A DNA stretch of 64,000 bases, from the NCBI GenBank assembly GCA_022071945.1, contig JAJVIN010000004.1, positions 1 through 64,000 of the forward strand, in the 5' to 3' direction. This document shows, in pieces, positions 55,331-63,884 of this stretch. Origin of the DNA: Thermoanaerobaculia bacterium. GTDB taxonomy: Bacteria > Acidobacteriota > Thermoanaerobaculia > UBA5066. A program made the translations under genes and the position numbers. The first letter of the stretch is position 1, and each line of letters begins with the position of its first letter. The notes below the pieces were generated by a model. That model saw only the letters and a list, made by a program, of their open reading frames with translations. It did not search any database and was not told where the DNA came from.

Positions 55331-58300
55331 CAGAAGCTGAACTTGGCTCCAATCTGCCAGTCGCGGGGGTTGTTCCGTTGCTCGCGGAAATAGCCGAAGG
55401 TGGCGCTGCGGGGGTTCGTGTCGGGGTTCCACCAGACGGTGTAGTTGAGGGCGTTGATCGCCTCGAACCGGAGCTGGAGCTCGATGTCGTTCACGATGCG
55501 GAACGTCTTCGAGATGCCGATGTCGAGGAGGTGGAGGTCCGGGTAGCGAGCGCTGTCGATGGTGGACGGGAACGTCCGGACGTTCGCCTCTCCGAGAGCG
55601 ATGCGCGGGTCGGCGATGTTGCCCTGGGCGTCGGGCAGGTAGAAGCACGAGGTGTTCCAGGCGGGCCGGTCGAACCCGCCGATGGCGCCGTTCTGGTTCG
55701 AGAAGTCCGTCGAGATGGACTTGGGGTCGCAGTCGGGGTTGAAGTAGAGGTTGTTCCAGATCGGAACGCCGCTCGAGAAGCTGGAGTACCAGAGGATGGG
55801 CTGGCCCATCTGGTACTGATAGGCAGCGGTGACCTGCCAGCCGCCGAAGAGGGCGTCGAGGAGGCCGCTCCAGCCGCTCCCCCACTTCCGGCCCTTGCCG
55901 AATGGGAGCTTGTAGATGCCGGCGAGGGTGGCGCGGTGCGGCCGGTCGTCCGGAGAGATCCTCTTTTCGAGGTTCGTGTCGGAGGGGTTCAGGTACCCGA
56001 GTTGATCCAGCAGCTTGGACCAGGTGTAGGTGACGAGGATCGACGAACCCTCGCTGAACTGCTTCTGCAGGGAGATCTGGAGGGCGTTGTAGGAGTCGGA
56101 GCCGTTGTACTCCTCGATCGCCACGCGGCCGAACTCGGAGTGGGGCCTCAGGAGCTGGCTGCGCTGGATCGTCGAGCCGTTGTAGCTCGTGCCGGGCAGC
56201 AGGCCTCGATAGGGGTTCGTGACCGCCTGGCTGAGGTAGGCCTCGACCGCCGTGTCGCGGACGGGGCTCGTCGAGAGGTACTGTCGCGGAATGGCGTTGA
56301 TGTCGCGGCGGACCGGGAGGTTGCGTCCCTCGCTGCCGACATAGGCGACGTCCAGACGCCAGTTCTTCCCGAGGTCCTGCATGACGCCGAGGGACCAGCG
56401 CAGGTAGGTCGGATTCTCGCGGTCCTGCTGGATGATGGAGGTCGTCGTCGAGACGAGGTCCCTTCCATTGAAGGTGGCGAGCCCGAGCGAGGATCCCGTC
56501 GGAGCCGTCAGTCCGTTCGGGAAGGGATTGTTGAGATCAGCAATGAAGGTCGCGCCGTTGTTCTCGGTGGAGACGAGGAGTGTCGGCTGGGAGAAGCCGG
56601 TCTGGTTGATTGCGTCAAAGAAGTAGGGGAATGAGAAGAGGCCGGCGCCGCCGCGAAGGACGGTCTTGTCTGTCAGGACGTAGGAGAGGCCGAGCCTCGG
56701 GAGGACCTTGGCGTTCGTGTCCCACGTGGAGCCCTCGCCATACAGGAGACCGCCCCGAACGAAGAACTGGTCGACCGGGATCTCTGGGATCGGAGCCCTG
56801 GCGTAGGCGGCCTGGGCCGCGGCCTCGACCGGGTTCGAGCTGAGCCGGTCAAAGCCGTAGATGTTGCGGTCATCGGACTCGGTGAGGCCCTGGTCGACCT
56901 CGAGCCTGAGCCCGGCATTGATCGTGAGCTTCTTTCCGACGCGCCACTCGTCGTTGACGAAGAGCGCGTGACCGATCTGGCTGTAGTCCCCCGCGGTATT
57001 CCAGTCGATGAGGCTGTTGCCGCCGGACGTCGGGATGCCCAGAAGGAACTGGGCCAGGGCCTGACCGGTCTGTATGGCGGCGCTGTTGCTGGCGCGGGTG
57101 TAGGCCCCGGTGAAGTTGTACCGGCCGGCCAGGTAGCCGTCGTCCGTCCTCCACCAGCGCTGGTAGCGGAAGTCATAGCCGGCCCGGACGGTGTGGTCCT
57201 TGAGGAGCCACGTGATCGACGGGGCCGCGGCGTAGTTGTAGAAGGGCCGGTTGAACCCGCGCGTGTAATCGGAGCGCTGCGCGCCAAGGGTGGCGAAGCC
57301 GGAGATGTCGAACCGGGGCAGGTAGTCGTACCCCCGGAACAGGGAGACCGTCTGGGCGTTGAATCCGAGGGACGCGGGGTCGAAGGTGTCGGACGGACTG
57401 CGGCGCTCGCCGAACTTCGAGTAGGACAGGCGGAGCTCGCCGAGGAGTGACGGAGAGAAGGTCCCCGTGTAGCCGAGCGTCGATCCGAAGTTGTCGCGAG
57501 TGTCCACGCCCTGGGTGACGGCGAAATCGCTGACGACGCCGGCCCAGTTGTACCGGTCCTCCAGTCTCTGGTTCCAGTAAGCGTTCACGAAGAGCTGGTG
57601 CCCGCTTCCGAGGCTCTGGTCGAGGCGGATCAGCGCCGCGTTGTAGTCGTAGTCGCGGTCCTGGGGGGAGTAGTAGTTGTTCGACTGGTCGGACCGGCCG
57701 GCCTGATTGGCGAGCGGGTAGTACTTCAGGAGGGCGAGGGCGATAGGGTTCAGGCGGTTCGCCGGGATCACATTGTTCGGGAACGCCGTCCGGTTCGTGG
57801 TCCCCGTCAGCGGGTCGTAGATCCTGATGCCGAGCGAGAGGAGCTCGGAAAAGTCGCCGGTCCTCATCTTTTCTGTGGGTACCGTGTAGGTCGCGGGTTC
57901 GCCCGTGAGGTCCTTCAGCTTCTCGTAGGAGATCATGAAGAAGGTGGAGTCCTTGATGATGGGGCCCGCAACCATCGCGGAGAACCGGTCGTACTCGCGG
58001 CTGACGTTCTCCTGGCCGGCCCTGTGCTGGAACGGGGACTTCGCGGTTCTGTCGCTCGAGCGGTTGAAGTAGGAGGCGGAGCCGTGGAAGGAGTTGGTCC
58101 CGCTCCTCAGAGCGAGGTTGATGACCGCGCCGGCCGTGTGTCCGGACTGAGCGTCGAAGGCGTTCGTCTCGACCTTGAATTCCGAGATGGCCTCGGACGG
58201 GGGGGAGAACCCGACGCGGCGGTCGGAGACGATGTTGGGGGCGCCGTCGAGGGTGAAGTCGTTGCCGCCCCTCACGCCGTTGGCGATGACGCCCCCGAGG

Positions 58301-58839
58301 TTCGCGTTGTCACCCGGGCGCGAGAAGTGAAGGTCGGAGGCCTCGGAGATGCCGGGCGCGATCCGGCTCAGCATGTAGGCGGTGCCGTCGGCGAGAGGCA
58401 GCTCCTTGATCTGTTCACGGGTGACGACTTGTCCGGTCACCGGGGACGTCTGATCGAGCAGGGGAGCGGCTCCGGTCACGATGATCTCCGACGTGACACC
58501 CATCTTCACGACGAGGTCGACGGTCAGCACGTCGCCGACCCTCACGGGTACGGCCTTGCGAGAAACCGGAGGAACCCCGGTCAGTCTCGCCGTCACGTCG
58601 TACTTGCCCGGGTTGAGGTAGGGGACCCGGTAGAAGCCTTTCCCGTCCGTGATCGTCGACGCGGCGACGTTCGTTTCCACGTTCGTGACGGTGATGCTCA
58701 CCCCGGGCAGCTCCAGGCCCGAGTCGTCGATGATTCGCCCCTTGATCGTGCCGCGGACGTCCTGTGAGAGCGCGATCGAGGAGATCCCCAAGAGGAAGAG
58801 ACAGAGGATCGGGGTGAAGGAACTGATCCGCGGTTTCAT
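55330..58839 (-). CDS. TonB-dependent receptor, Oar-like, with N-terminal CarboxypepD_reg-like domain
   Basis: This 1169-residue outer-membrane protein has a signal ending at ALSQ. A carboxypeptidase-regulatory-like beta-sandwich (about 27-115) contains GTIKGRIIDDSGLELPGV and NPGKYDVTARLTG. A plug domain (about 125-235) holds EIIVTGAAPLLDQTSP and a GGNDFTLDGAPN segment. A long beta-barrel follows and ends in GAKFSF. Oar-like receptors of Acidobacteria import larger substrates with TonB energy. First in the operon with DUF4861, kduI and GH28, it probably imports pectin oligomers. It has its own promoter region with an operator-like site (58916-58959). No SusD partner is present, as is usual outside Bacteroidetes. 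Confidence 0.9.
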   Translation of the reverse strand: MKPRISSFTPILCLFLLGISSIALSQDVRGTIKGRIIDDSGLELPGVSITVTNVETNVAASTITDGKGFYRVPYLNPGKYDVTARLTGVPPVSRKAVPVRVGDVLTVDLVVKMGVTSEIIVTGAAPLLDQTSPVTGQVVTREQIKELPLADGTAYMLSRIAPGISEASDLHFSRPGDNANLGGVIANGVRGGNDFTLDGAPNIVSDRRVGFSPPSEAISEFKVETNAFDAQSGHTAGAVINLALRSGTNSFHGSASYFNRSSDRTAKSPFQHRAGQENVSREYDRFSAMVAGPIIKDSTFFMISYEKLKDLTGEPATYTVPTEKMRTGDFSELLSLGIRIYDPLTGTTNRTAFPNNVIPANRLNPIALALLKYYPLANQAGRSDQSNNYYSPQDRDYDYNAALIRLDQSLGSGHQLFVNAYWNQRLEDRYNWAGVVSDFAVTQGVDTRDNFGSTLGYTGTFSPSLLGELRLSYSKFGERRSPSDTFDPASLGFNAQTVSLFRGYDYLPRFDISGFATLGAQRSDYTRGFNRPFYNYAAAPSITWLLKDHTVRAGYDFRYQRWWRTDDGYLAGRYNFTGAYTRASNSAAIQTGQALAQFLLGIPTSGGNSLIDWNTAGDYSQIGHALFVNDEWRVGKKLTINAGLRLEVDQGLTESDDRNIYGFDRLSSNPVEAAAQAAYARAPIPEIPVDQFFVRGGLLYGEGSTWDTNAKVLPRLGLSYVLTDKTVLRGGAGLFSFPYFFDAINQTGFSQPTLLVSTENNGATFIADLNNPFPNGLTAPTGSSLGLATFNGRDLVSTTTSIIQQDRENPTYLRWSLGVMQDLGKNWRLDVAYVGSEGRNLPVRRDINAIPRQYLSTSPVRDTAVEAYLSQAVTNPYRGLLPGTSYNGSTIQRSQLLRPHSEFGRVAIEEYNGSDSYNALQISLQKQFSEGSSILVTYTWSKLLDQLGYLNPSDTNLEKRISPDDRPHRATLAGIYKLPFGKGRKWGSGWSGLLDALFGGWQVTAAYQYQMGQPILWYSSFSSGVPIWNNLYFNPDCDPKSISTDFSNQNGAIGGFDRPAWNTSCFYLPDAQGNIADPRIALGEANVRTFPSTIDSARYPDLHLLDIGISKTFRIVNDIELQLRFEAINALNYTVWWNPDTNPRSATFGYFREQRNNPRDWQIGAKFSF

Positions 58840-58915
58840 GGCGCCTCCTGTTGCCTCGTACTGCCGGATGTGAATCGGGGCCCTAGCGTTCCCCGGGGTG
58901 ATTTGCTCTGGAGAT

Positions 58916-58959
58916 TCGTATCACCACAGCTTTTCCCGTGTCAAGTAGTTGTTTTACCA
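58916..58959 (-). promoter_or_regulatory. Promoter and FadR-type operator of the TonB/DUF4861/kduI/GH28 operon
   Basis: On the minus strand a perfect -35 TTGACA (58944-58939) is followed after 17-18 bases by a weak -10 near 58920. The start codon is 80 bases further on. Four bases upstream of the -35 sits a full match to T-N-G-T-N-N-N-A-C-N-A: TTGTTTTACCA on the plus strand (58949-58959). A perfect -35 beside a repressor-type site also occurs at 28480-28485. Confidence 0.5.
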
Positions 58960-59124
58960 ATTCTCGCGCCGAGCCTTCGTCTGGAGGGGACGTGAGGGGG
59001 GGGAGAGGGGTCGCTGGCCTGATCTTGGAGGTCAGGGAGAGGGAGGGCGGGTGCTCGGAATGGGGCTTTGCGAGGAGGTGCCGTCCCGCGAGGGAGGCTG
59101 TCGCTCCGGTTTGTCTGGTACTAA

Positions 59125-59135
59125 TGGTCAGACCA
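59125..59135. promoter_or_regulatory. Perfect FadR-type palindrome in the TonB-uxaC intergenic region
   Basis: TGGTCAGACCA is a perfect inverted repeat (TGGTC-A-GACCA) and a full FadR-family consensus match. It lies 286 bases upstream of the TonB receptor start and could be a distal operator for that operon. An additional GGTACT lies just before it. Confidence 0.5.
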
Positions 59136-59155
59136 ACCGGAGTCTCGGAGTGCCC

Positions 59156-59200
59156 GATGCGCGCCCGCCTGATGCGCGCCCGCTTGATGCGCGCCCGCCT
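59156..59200. repeat. 15-base triple tandem repeat
   Basis: The unit GATGCGCGCCCGCCT occurs at 59156-59170, 59171-59185 (one mismatch) and 59186-59200. It is intergenic, between uxaC and the TonB operon promoter. No coding or binding function is evident. Confidence 0.85.
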
Positions 59201-59277
59201 CTCCCGTCTGGGCTTACGGAGCCGGCCAGCGGGCAGAACGGCCGCGCGGGAGGACTCCCGTCCTCAGCGGGCGCGTC

Positions 59278-60723
59278 TCAGGCCGCCCGCCTCCCGGCCG
59301 TCCGGCCAAGCCGGCCGAGCGGGATGCCGAGATAGGCCCTGGCATTGAAGAACGAGACGTCCTCCACGAGCCGGCCGAGGAGGGGAAGGTCTCGGGGCAG
59401 GAGGCCCTTCTCGACGTCGTTCCCCAGGATCTCGCAGAGGAGGCGGCGGAAGTACTCGTGCCGGGAGTACGACAGGAAGCTCCGTGAGTCCGTCACCATC
59501 CCGATGAACCGGGCCAGAAGACCCATGTTCGAGAGGGCGCCGATCTGCTTCTCCATCCCATCCTTCTGATCCAGGAACCACCATGCCGAGCCGTACTGGA
59601 GCTTGCCAGCGACGCTCCCGTCCTGGAAGTTGCCCGTCATCGTGGCGAAGAGCTCGTTGTCGCGGGGATTGAGATTGTAGAGAACGGTCTTGGCGAGCCG
59701 GTCGTTCTCGTCGAGCCTGTCGAGAAAGCGGGCGAGCGATTCCGCCTGGGGGAAGTCTCCGATCGAATCGAATCCGGTATCGGGGCCGAGGATGCGCCGC
59801 ATCCGGCTGTTGTTGTTCCGGAGGGCTCCGAGGTGGTACTGCTGCACCCAGCCCCTCCCGTGGTCCATGAGCGCCAGCTCGTGGAGAAGGGCGGAGCGGA
59901 AGAGGGACGCCTCCCCGCGCTCCGCAGCCTCTCCCCGCCGGAGCTTCGTGAAGGTAGCCGAGACGGAGGACTCATCCCACGAGTCCGCCTCGATGCGGGT
60001 CAGGCCGTGGTCCGAGGCCCGGCACCCGGCCTCGTGGAAAGCCCGGTGCCGGCGCTCGAGGGCCTCCAGGAAGGTTCCCCACGATCCGATGGCGAGACCC
60101 GAGGCGGCTTCGAGCTGCTCGACCCACGCGTTCCAGGAGGCCGGATCGTCGATGGCACCCGCCCTGTCGGGGCGGTAGGTCGGCAGAACGATGGTGTCGG
60201 GGTCCTCACGCCTGGAGAGAGCCGCGTGATGGGAAAGCCCGTCGACGGGGTCATCGGTCGTGCACACCGTCGCGACGCGGAACTGCCGGAGGAGACCCTG
60301 AGCGGAGAACTCGGGCCTCGAGAGCTTCAGGTTCGTCCGTTCCCAGATCGCGCCCGCCGTCGAGCCGTCGAGCAGGAGATCGATGCCGAACGGGCGCTTG
60401 AGCTCCATGTGGGTCCAGTGGTAAAGGGGATTTCGCAGGGTTGACGGAACGGTCCGGGCGAAGGCCTCGAACTTCTCGCGGTCGGTCGCGTCTCCGGTGC
60501 AGTAGCGCTCCGGGACGCCATTCGTTCGCATCGCGCGCCACTTGTAATGGTCGCCCTTCAGCCAGATCTCCGTGATCGTCTCGAAGCGGTGGTCCCCGGC
60601 GATCTCCGCCACGGGAAGGTGGCAGTGATAGTCGATGATGGGCAGGTCACGCGCCCAGCCGTGGAAGAGCTCCGAGGCCACGGGCGAGGAGAGGAGAAAG
60701 TCGTCGTGGATGAAGGGCTTCAT
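59278..60723 (-). CDS. uxaC: Glucuronate/galacturonate isomerase
   Basis: This 481-residue amidohydrolase-superfamily enzyme has the family opening FIHDDFLLSSPVASELFHGWA and DYHCHLP (metal His residues near 33-36). TTDDPVDGLSHH, LDRLDENDRLAKTVLYNLNPRDNELFATM and GMVTDSRSFLSYSRHEYFRRLLC follow. UxaC isomerises galacturonate to tagaturonate and glucuronate to fructuronate in the cytoplasm. It is the last gene of the gntR-SDR-fucD-uxaC run, 45 bases after the dehydratase gene. Its downstream partners, the UxaE-like epimerase and a reductase, lie 30 kb away at 28652-31385. Confidence 0.95.
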   Translation of the reverse strand: MKPFIHDDFLLSSPVASELFHGWARDLPIIDYHCHLPVAEIAGDHRFETITEIWLKGDHYKWRAMRTNGVPERYCTGDATDREKFEAFARTVPSTLRNPLYHWTHMELKRPFGIDLLLDGSTAGAIWERTNLKLSRPEFSAQGLLRQFRVATVCTTDDPVDGLSHHAALSRREDPDTIVLPTYRPDRAGAIDDPASWNAWVEQLEAASGLAIGSWGTFLEALERRHRAFHEAGCRASDHGLTRIEADSWDESSVSATFTKLRRGEAAERGEASLFRSALLHELALMDHGRGWVQQYHLGALRNNNSRMRRILGPDTGFDSIGDFPQAESLARFLDRLDENDRLAKTVLYNLNPRDNELFATMTGNFQDGSVAGKLQYGSAWWFLDQKDGMEKQIGALSNMGLLARFIGMVTDSRSFLSYSRHEYFRRLLCEILGNDVEKGLLPRDLPLLGRLVEDVSFFNARAYLGIPLGRLGRTAGRRAA

Positions 60724-60768
60724 GCCGGACCTCCTTGGAGGATCGAAGTGAGGACGAGCGTGGTGCCG

Positions 60769-62055
60769 TCAGTCCTGCCAGGCGGCGCCGCCGGGGAATT
60801 CGTGGGCGTCCAGCGAGTCCGCCTTCATGGCGGCGCTGGTTCCGGGAGCGGCCGGGGCGAGATACCGGGCGCGGATCACGCGGCACGGATCGATGAAGTG
60901 CTCGTGGAGGTGGTCGACGTACTCGCAGATCTGGCCCGAGCCCATGCCGCCGAGCGCGATGGCGTCGAAGAAGGAGAGGTGCTGCACGTACTCGCACAGG
61001 CCGACGCCGCCGCCGTGGGGGCAGACCGGGATTCCGAACTTGGCCGCCATCAGGATGACGACGAGTGCCTCCGAGATCCCGGCCATCCGGCAGGCATCCA
61101 CCTGGGCGAACGAGAGGGCGCGAGCCTCGAGGAGCTGGCGGAAGACGACGCGGTTCTGGCAGGCCTCTCCCGTCGCGACGCCGATCGGCGCCACGGCGCG
61201 CGCGATCTGCGCGTGGCCGAGGATGTCGTCTGGGCTCGTCGGCTCCTCGATCCAGTACGGATCGAAACGGGCGAGGGCCGAGACATGCCTGATCGCCTCC
61301 GCCGTTTCCCAGCACTGGTTGGCGTCGAGCATGAGACGGTTGGACGGGCCGATGGCGTCTCTGACGAGCGCGACCCGGCGCACGTTCTCCGCAAGGTCGG
61401 TTCCGACTTTGATCTTGAAGGCCGTGAAGCCCTGGGCGAGAGCCTCGCGACAAAGCCTCTCCACCTTCTCGTCCGGGTATCCGAGCCAACCCGTGGATGT
61501 GGTGTACGCCGGGAAGCCTTCCTCCAGGATGGTCTTCTCCCGTTCCCTTCTCCCCTCCGATCTCTCCGCGAGGAGCGAGATCGCCTCCTCTGGAGTCAGG
61601 ACGCCCGTCACGTACGAGAAGTCGAGGGCGGAGACGAGGTCTTTGGGGGCCAAGTCGACGAGGAACTTCCAGAGGGGCTTTTCGGCCTGACGAGAAGCCA
61701 GGTCCCAGACGGCGTTGACGAGGGCGGCCGCCGCCATCTGAAGGACGCCCTTTTCAGGGCCGAGCCATCGCAGCTGCGTGTCCCGTGTGAGGTCGAAGAG
61801 GAGTGAGCGCATGCCGGCCGGGAACTCGCCGAGCTCCCGCCCCTCGACGTGGCGCGCCAGAGCCTTCACCGCCGCCACGCAGATCTCGTTGCCGCGTCCG
61901 TTCGTGAAGGTGAGGCCGTGTCCGGTGCGCCCCGAATCCGTCGTCAGCGTGACGTACGTCGCCGAGTAGTCGCCCTGGTTGAGGGCGTCGGACCCGTCTC
62001 TCTGCCTCGATGTGGGAAAGCGGATGTCGCGGACCTTGACGGTTGCGATTCTCAA
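60769..62055 (-). CDS. Enolase-superfamily sugar acid dehydratase, L-fuconate dehydratase-like
   Basis: The start is a TTG that overlaps the upstream stop (TTGA), giving 428 residues. It matches the FucD branch: RQRDGSDALNQGDYSATYV, GFTAFKIKVG (catalytic Lys pair), MLDANQCWE, WIEEPTSPDD, ATGEACQNRVVFRQ and VCPHGGGVGLCEYVQHL, which carries the catalytic His. These residues supply the metal ligands and bases that remove water from an acid sugar. L-fuconate, L-galactonate or related 6-deoxy acids are candidates; rhamnogalacturonan side sugars could be the source. The operon is shared with a KduD-like SDR and UxaC. Confidence 0.83.
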   Translation of the reverse strand: MRIATVKVRDIRFPTSRQRDGSDALNQGDYSATYVTLTTDSGRTGHGLTFTNGRGNEICVAAVKALARHVEGRELGEFPAGMRSLLFDLTRDTQLRWLGPEKGVLQMAAAALVNAVWDLASRQAEKPLWKFLVDLAPKDLVSALDFSYVTGVLTPEEAISLLAERSEGRREREKTILEEGFPAYTTSTGWLGYPDEKVERLCREALAQGFTAFKIKVGTDLAENVRRVALVRDAIGPSNRLMLDANQCWETAEAIRHVSALARFDPYWIEEPTSPDDILGHAQIARAVAPIGVATGEACQNRVVFRQLLEARALSFAQVDACRMAGISEALVVILMAAKFGIPVCPHGGGVGLCEYVQHLSFFDAIALGGMGSGQICEYVDHLHEHFIDPCRVIRARYLAPAAPGTSAAMKADSLDAHEFPGGAAWQD

Positions 62056-62828
62056 CTCAGGACTCCCGCGGCCAGGAGCCCGCCATCCACGACGAGCACA
62101 TCGCCATTGATGAAGCTCGCCGCGTCGGAGGAGAGCAGGACGCAGGCCCCCTGAAGCTCCTCGACCTTTCCGTAGCGCTTGAGTGGCGTGCGCCTGACGA
62201 ATTCGCGTCCGCGCTCGGTGCCGTCGAGAAGCTCTTGATTGAGAGGTGTCCGAAAGACACCGGGGGCGATCGCGTTGACGTTCACCCCGCGCGGACCCCA
62301 CTCGATGGCGAGGGACCGCGTGAGCGCCGCGACGGCGGCCTTGCTCGCGTCGTAGGCGGCGACCTCGAGGAGTCCGACGAAGGAGGCGAGCGAGGCGATG
62401 TTGACGATCCGGCCGGAGCCCCGCTCCAGCATGTGCCGCCCGAAGACCTGGCAGCACCTCAGAGTGCCGGTGAGATTCGTGTCGATGATCCGGTTCCAGT
62501 CGTCCTCGAGAAGATCGAGCGCCGGCCGTCTGCGCGTCGTGGCGGCGCAGTTGACCAGAATGTCGACTCTTCCCAGGGTGGCAAGGCAGCCGGCGAGGGC
62601 AGACTCGAGCGAGTCGCGCCGGGTCACGTCGGCGGTGATCCGCGTGGTCTTGCGGCCGAGGCCCTCCACTTCGGAAGCGGCGCTCTCGACTCCCTGACGC
62701 GTCCGCGAGATCGGAATCACGTCGGCGCCCGCCATCGCGAGGCCTCGGACGAGGCCGAGACCGATTCCGGAGGTGCCGCCCACGACGGCCGCGACCTTCC
62801 CCGAGAGGGAGAGGCCCGGCAGGCTCAC
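62052..62828 (-). CDS. SDR-family dehydrogenase (KduD-like)
   Basis: This 258-residue classical SDR has VVGGTSGIGLGLV (cofactor site), ILVNCAATTRR, NIASLASFVG (catalytic Ser region), YDASKAAVAALT (Tyr/Lys) and FINGDVLVVDGG. The wording is closest to KduD or gluconate 5-dehydrogenase. KduD reduces 2,5-diketo-3-deoxygluconate to KDG, the step after KduI. It overlaps the regulator stop (ATGA) and the dehydratase start (TTGA). The neighbour L-fuconate-dehydratase-like gene leaves an L-fucose-pathway dehydrogenase as an alternative. Confidence 0.68.
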   Translation of the reverse strand: MSLPGLSLSGKVAAVVGGTSGIGLGLVRGLAMAGADVIPISRTRQGVESAASEVEGLGRKTTRITADVTRRDSLESALAGCLATLGRVDILVNCAATTRRRPALDLLEDDWNRIIDTNLTGTLRCCQVFGRHMLERGSGRIVNIASLASFVGLLEVAAYDASKAAVAALTRSLAIEWGPRGVNVNAIAPGVFRTPLNQELLDGTERGREFVRRTPLKRYGKVEELQGACVLLSSDAASFINGDVLVVDGGLLAAGVLS

Positions 62829-63595
62829 TTCTTTCTCCTCGGGCGAGGCGCGAGGGCGGTTTCCTTCGGCCCGGCGGCGGGATCCTCCTCGGCGGCCTGT
62901 GCCATTCGGGCCATGTTGAGGTGGTCGCTCATCTGACGCCGTGCCTCGTCGGGGTTCCGGTCGCGGATGGCCTTGTAGATCCGCCGGTGGAGCTCGGCCG
63001 ACTCCCTGAGGTCACGGGCCCTCTCGACCGTCGTGCGCCGGTACTCGAAGACGAGCTCGGCGACAGTGTCGATGAGGGTCGCCAGGACGGCGTTTCCCGA
63101 GCCCGCGGCCACCGCCCGGTGGAACTGCAGGTCGTGCACCAGAAACGTCTGCGGGTCGTCCAGAGTGGCGAACATGCTCGTGACCTCGTCGGCGATGCGG
63201 GCGATGTGCTCGGGCGTCGCTCTCTCGGCGGCCAGCCCCGTCGTCCCGACCTCGAGAACCCGGCGCGCCTCGAACATCTCGTCCCGCGTGAAGCCGTGGA
63301 GGGCGGCCAGGAACCGGAGCGGCCCATCGCCCAGCTTCGGCGGCCCGTCGGCGATGTAGGTGCCGGAGCCCTGTCTCGCCTCGATGACGCCCATCGCCTG
63401 AAGCGTCCGCAGACCGGAACGCAGCGACGGGCGGCTCACCTGAATCTGCAGGGCGAGGTCACGCTCGGCCGGGAGCCGGTCGCCCGGACGCAGGCTGCCA
63501 TCCTCGATGAGTCGCCGGACGTGCTCCACCACCTTGGCCCCGACCGCCCCGCCCTCTTTTGGCTTCTTGGCCCCTGAGGTCTGACCTTTTTCCAT
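62825..63595 (-). CDS. FadR-subfamily GntR transcription regulator
   Basis: The start is at MEKGQTSGAKKPKEGG after GGAGGATTC, giving 256 residues. The winged helix-turn-helix has VVEHVRRLIEDGSLRPGDRLPAERDLALQIQVSRPSLRSGLRTLQAMGVIEARQGSGTYI (about 24-83), typical of GntR. The C-terminal FCD all-helical domain has FEARRVLEVG, HDLQFHRAVAAGSGN and LHRRIYKAI with metal-type histidines. FadR-type FCD regulators bind sugar acids or carboxylic acids and repress catabolic operons. It is first in the operon with KduD-like SDR, FucD-like and UxaC, so it is probably autoregulated. It is a likely reader of the TGGT-NNN-ACCA sites in this window. Confidence 0.87.
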   Translation of the reverse strand: MEKGQTSGAKKPKEGGAVGAKVVEHVRRLIEDGSLRPGDRLPAERDLALQIQVSRPSLRSGLRTLQAMGVIEARQGSGTYIADGPPKLGDGPLRFLAALHGFTRDEMFEARRVLEVGTTGLAAERATPEHIARIADEVTSMFATLDDPQTFLVHDLQFHRAVAAGSGNAVLATLIDTVAELVFEYRRTTVERARDLRESAELHRRIYKAIRDRNPDEARRQMSDHLNMARMAQAAEEDPAAGPKETALAPRPRRKK

Positions 63596-63854
63596 GAATC
63601 CTCCAAAGTGGTTCGCTCCATGAATAGCATTCGGGGTGCCGGGAGTCAAGCACGAAGGCGAAGCCGGAGAGACGATCCCGCCCCGCGCAAGCCGGTTCCC
63701 GTGAGGCTCCCTGCTCGACTTCATCATTTGTAAAGCGGGGCTGTGACGTGCTGGCCGATGTCAGGGGTCCGGTATCCACAGTCGAGACACAGCGAGGCGA
63801 ACGCGCCCGATGTGGTTGCCATCAGGCCTCGTTTCCTGCCGGTCGTTTTCAAAA

Positions 63855-63872
63855 AGGTCGGACCACTATAGA
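63855..63872 (+). promoter_or_regulatory. FadR-type operator with overlapping -10 before the partial SDR gene
   Basis: AGGTCGGACCA (63855-63865) is a near-palindrome that departs from T-N-G-T-N-N-N-A-C-N-A at the first base only. It is followed directly by TATAGA (63867-63872), a good -10 box, and lies 20 bases before the ATG at 63885. The site would occupy the spacer of a promoter reading rightward. Confidence 0.45.
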
Positions 63873-63884
63873 CTTCCCGCCATC

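Larger units (their letters stand above)
58840..59277. other. 438-base intergenic region between the TonB operon and uxaC
   Basis: No gene is supported here; open frames of 128 and 136 codons on the plus strand are arginine- and glycine-rich and have no domain content. The region holds the TonB-operon promoter and operator (58916-58959), a perfect TGGTCAGACCA palindrome (59125-59135), a 15-base triple repeat (59156-59200) and a short GGGAG-GA-CTCCC inverted repeat (59248-59259) near the end of uxaC. Confidence 0.7.

Noticed and set aside
58938-59348. Plus-strand open frames of 128-136 codons in the TonB-uxaC intergenic region
   Set aside because: They contain the 15-base tandem repeats translated as MRARL units, no domain, and run into uxaC antisense.
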